NCBI GenBank assembly: GCA_903823115.1
Contig: CAIJRN010000018.1
Location: 21,275-85,274 of the forward strand
Direction: 5' to 3'
Length of the DNA: 64,000 nt
Origin: an uncultured cyanobacterium
GTDB lineage: Bacteria > Cyanobacteriota > Cyanobacteriia > PCC-6307 > Cyanobiaceae
Shown here: piece after piece, positions 63,478 through 64,000 of the stretch
How positions within the stretch are numbered: the first letter of the stretch is position 1
Layout: every line of letters begins with the position of its first letter
The notes under the pieces: model-generated
The model's database searches: none
What the model was told of the DNA's origin: nothing
What the model saw: the letters and a program-made list of their open reading frames with translations, nothing else
Translations under genes and position numbers: made by a program

Positions 63478-64000
63478 ATGAGTCATTTTCTCGGTCGACG
63501 TGTAGCAGACGGTCGTACCTTCAATCAGAGCGCCCCGTTGAGCCTGACTCCTGGCCCGGGCCCCCACGGCGGGCCGCATTTCGTGATCCTGCATTTCGAT
63601 CAGGTCGTCCTCAATGGTTCGGCAAAACTCTCCGTGGATCTCGGCTACGGCACTGACGTCTTCACCGCAGGTTCCGGAACCGATTTCTGGACTCGCCCCA
63701 TCGACACTGCCGTACTCCCCGTCATGATTCGCATCATCGGGGGGACAGGAAGTGCAAGACTGTTGGACTACGGCAGCGGTGAACCAGGAATCCCGCCCGG
63801 CCATTCGCCAGGCGAGTCCTTGGGCAGCCTTAGCAACCCGGATGTTTTCCTGCATTCCAGCCCGTACCCCGAACCCACCTACGAGACCCGGCTGGAATGC
63901 CATCCTGGCTTCACTTGGCGGAACGCGGCCTGCAGCCTGCCGTTGATCAGCAACACAGTGCGAGAACGCGTGGCTGCCGCCACCGGCATCATTGTTGAAG
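63478..64000 (+). CDS. Protein of unknown function, 3' end outside window
   Basis: The frame from ATG 63478 stays open for 174 codons to the right edge and has a strong RBS. It starts MSHFLGRRVADGRTFNQSAP, includes HGGPHFVILHFDQVVLNG, a beta-rich DFWTRPIDTAVLPVMIRIIG segment and a Cys-containing RLECHPGFTWRNAACSLP. There is no signal peptide. I do not recognise the family; the beta-rich start with TGPGP/GGPH loops could be a jelly-roll or protease prodomain. Confidence 0.75.
   Translation, partial: MSHFLGRRVADGRTFNQSAPLSLTPGPGPHGGPHFVILHFDQVVLNGSAKLSVDLGYGTDVFTAGSGTDFWTRPIDTAVLPVMIRIIGGTGSARLLDYGSGEPGIPPGHSPGESLGSLSNPDVFLHSSPYPEPTYETRLECHPGFTWRNAACSLPLISNTVRERVAAATGIIVE

Noticed and set aside
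63185..63481. 98-codon frame before the last gene
   Set aside because: Poor start, unconvincing composition, and it runs into the well-supported start at 63478.

Overview
The window comes from a high-GC alpha-cyanobacterium, most like the Cyanobium / freshwater-brackish Synechococcus group. The evidence is form IA RuBisCO in an alpha-carboxysome (cso) locus, both chlorophyll reductases (light-dependent Por and dark-operative ChlLNB), cyanobacterial NDH-1 CO2-uptake genes, a cyAbrB regulator, a DUF1651 protein and scattered GCGATCGC (HIP1-type) octamers. Coding density and GC are high up to about 38.4 kb and become patchy after that.

Core part, 1-38.4 kb. The 3' half of por and two unknown genes are followed by chlN-chlB-chlL on the minus strand, which encode the dark protochlorophyllide reductase. 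From 8.2 to 26.2 kb lies a carbon-concentrating supercluster: csoS1D, rdgB (opposite strand), sbtA-sbtB (bicarbonate uptake and its PII-like partner), csoS1A, cbbL, cbbS, csoS2, csoSCA, csoS4A, csoS4B, csoS1E, a ferritin-like gene, ndhF4-ndhD4-chpX (CO2 hydration), acRAF and cbbX. Together these genes import bicarbonate, convert CO2 to bicarbonate at the thylakoid, build the carboxysome and assemble or maintain its RuBisCO. Housekeeping genes follow: dnaA, an HtrA-type lipoprotein protease, glycosyltransferases, hisG, an ABC exporter, gloB, an iron-type ABC ATPase, ridA, a very short sepF and a DUF429 gene. This part ends at tRNA-Pro(UGG) at 38.37 kb.

Accessory part, 38.4-64 kb. Gene density falls and relics accumulate: an excisionase-like HTH gene, a truncated restriction-endonuclease N-domain, a broken Por-like dehydrogenase whose catalytic Tyr codon is now a stop, IS256 and IS5 transposase remnants, and a tyrosine-recombinase remnant. 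Intact genes include a His-rich EamA transporter, a CopD-like membrane protein, cyAbrB, a secreted nuclease, several alpha/beta hydrolases, an orphan response regulator, hicBA and a transglutaminase-like protein. A gene of unknown function runs off the right edge.

The most interesting block is 49.9-59.4 kb. A fatty-acid alpha-dioxygenase-like haem protein diverges from a tight five-gene run encoding a cytochrome P450 without the usual oxygen-activating I-helix pair, two proteins of unnamed families, a DyP-type peroxidase and a catalase-like protein. An AT-richer patatin-type lipase gene follows. I propose, as inference, a haem-based oxylipin (oxidised fatty acid) pathway in which a lipase releases fatty acid, the dioxygenase makes a hydroperoxide and several haem enzymes rearrange or reduce it.
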